Of a stretch of DNA of 39,558 bases, positions 38,989 to 39,558 are shown in pieces; position 1 is the stretch's first letter, and every line of letters starts with the position of its first letter. The DNA lies in contig JAILAS010000147.1 of NCBI GenBank assembly GCA_024681495.1, positions 1-39,558 of the forward strand, in the 5' to 3' direction. Source of the DNA: Eubacterium sp. (GTDB lineage: Bacteria; Bacillota; Clostridia; Lachnospirales; Lachnospiraceae). Position numbers and translations under genes: made by a program. Under the pieces are notes generated by a model, which saw nothing but the letters and a program-made list of their open reading frames with translations, was not told where the DNA came from and ran no database searches.

Positions 38989-39558
38989 TTATAACTTTTC
39001 GAAGAAGAAAGATCCCTTCTTACCGTAGTTAAGATCCTTATAATTGACAATCTGTTCCGTACTACCGATGAACAGAATGCCCCCCTTCATCAGCGAAGCG
39101 TTGAAGTTCTTGAAAACCTCTTCCTTAGCCTCGTCCGTGAAGTAAATAAGAACGTTTCGGCAAACAATCATATGATAATTCGTCTGATATCTGTCTTTCA
39201 AAAGATTGTGCTGGCTGAACTCCACGTGCTTCTTCATCTCATCGGAGATCTGATAGGAATTACCCACCTTGGTGAAGTACTTCTTCTTGAAGTCATCAGG
39301 GACGCTGGCGATACTCTTCTCGGAGTAAAGTCCCACCTGTGCCTGTGCCATAACCTGCTTATCGAGGTCGGTAGCATAAATCTTAATGTTCTCAATGGGC
39401 ACATGTCTGGATAGTGCCATTACCAACGAATAAGGCTCATCGCCGGTAGAGCAGGCCGCACTCCAAATCTTCAGCTTATTGCCGAACTTGGAGATGAGCT
39501 CAGGAAAAATCTGCTCGTCCAAAAGCTTCCACTGATCGGGATTACGATAGAACTCTGA
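38989..39558 (-). CDS. cheR: CheR-type chemotaxis protein methyltransferase (5' part missing)
   Basis: CheR methylates glutamates of chemoreceptors with S-adenosylmethionine. The visible 189 residues run to the right edge without a start. They begin with SEFYRNPDQWKLLDEQIFPEL, typical of the end of the CheR N-terminal domain. The SAM-binding motif is KIWSAACSTGDEPYSLVM. Further conserved parts are IYATDLDKQVMAQAQ, the FSQHNLL segment, MIVCRNVLIYF and GGILFIGSTEQI. Only the short N-terminal helical domain is missing. It indicates a chemotactic, presumably motile, organism. A strong terminator follows. Confidence 0.93.
   Translation of the reverse strand, partial: SEFYRNPDQWKLLDEQIFPELISKFGNKLKIWSAACSTGDEPYSLVMALSRHVPIENIKIYATDLDKQVMAQAQVGLYSEKSIASVPDDFKKKYFTKVGNSYQISDEMKKHVEFSQHNLLKDRYQTNYHMIVCRNVLIYFTDEAKEEVFKNFNASLMKGGILFIGSTEQIVNYKDLNYGKKGSFFFEKL

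Noticed and set aside
1..39558. Mobile elements, CRISPR arrays, prophage genes, tRNA or rRNA genes
   Set aside because: I saw no transposase or integrase, no regular repeat-spacer pattern, no tRNA cloverleaf and no conserved rRNA sequence; gene content is core chromosomal throughout.

Overview
The window reads as chromosomal core DNA of an anaerobic, low-to-medium GC Firmicute of class Clostridia, most likely Lachnospiraceae. The reasons are a six-subunit Rnf complex in acetogen/clostridial order (C-D-G-E-A-B), RemA, the divergent rpmB and yloU-fakA-recG arrangement, a GerW-type spore protein, a ZapA/U32/FtsW/PBP cluster, and an EFR1-type flavodoxin-ferredoxin. No mobile element, CRISPR array, tRNA or rRNA is visible. 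Nearly all genes are on the minus strand; rpmB, rqcH and an EFR1/unknown pair are on the plus strand.

Layout by coordinate. 1-2.8 kb: a [2Fe-2S] protein cut by the left edge, an unrecognised 167-aa protein, and a fumarate-reductase-like flavoprotein whose 3' region is a row of hairpins ending in a terminator. 2.9-3.8 kb: an RluA-family pseudouridine synthase directly behind a terminator. 3.9-9.6 kb: an operon yicC-remA-gmk-rpoZ-rimO-pgsA-rsmD-coaD-coiled-coil gene. 9.9-11.7 kb: rqcH, divergent from yicC and abutting recG tail to tail. 11.7-15.8 kb: yloU-fakA-recG, divergent from rpmB. 16.2-23.2 kb: zapA-U32/RlhA-like-FtsW/RodA-PBP-DUF2953-gerW, with an intrinsic terminator after zapA. 23.3-34.35 kb: an apparently continuous 11-kb unit rnfCDGEAB-proB-fthC-proA-miaB-ruvA-ruvB. 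34.6-36 kb: an EFR1 ferredoxin and an unknown protein, divergent from rnfC. 36-38.8 kb: a P1B-type ATPase, a small membrane-anchored protein and a short Fur-like regulator. 39-39.6 kb: cheR, cut by the right edge.

The genes are mostly housekeeping: translation and RNA modification (rimO, rsmD, miaB, RluA, RlhA-like, rqcH), cell-envelope growth and division (zapA, FtsW/RodA, PBP, pgsA), recombination (recG, ruvAB), proline synthesis, folate, and ferredoxin:NAD energy conservation. The least ordinary parts are: the putative metal-handling module at the right end, where a near-consensus promoter carries a 16-bp palindrome exactly inside its spacer and the ATPase has Ser-Cys-Ala in place of the usual metal-site motif; a Rex-like operator over the rnf -10 box; two mutually exclusive hairpins at the zapA ribosome binding site; and a 77-nt overlap between the FtsW/RodA and PBP genes. 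All regulatory calls come from reading the sequence by eye and are not experimentally supported.
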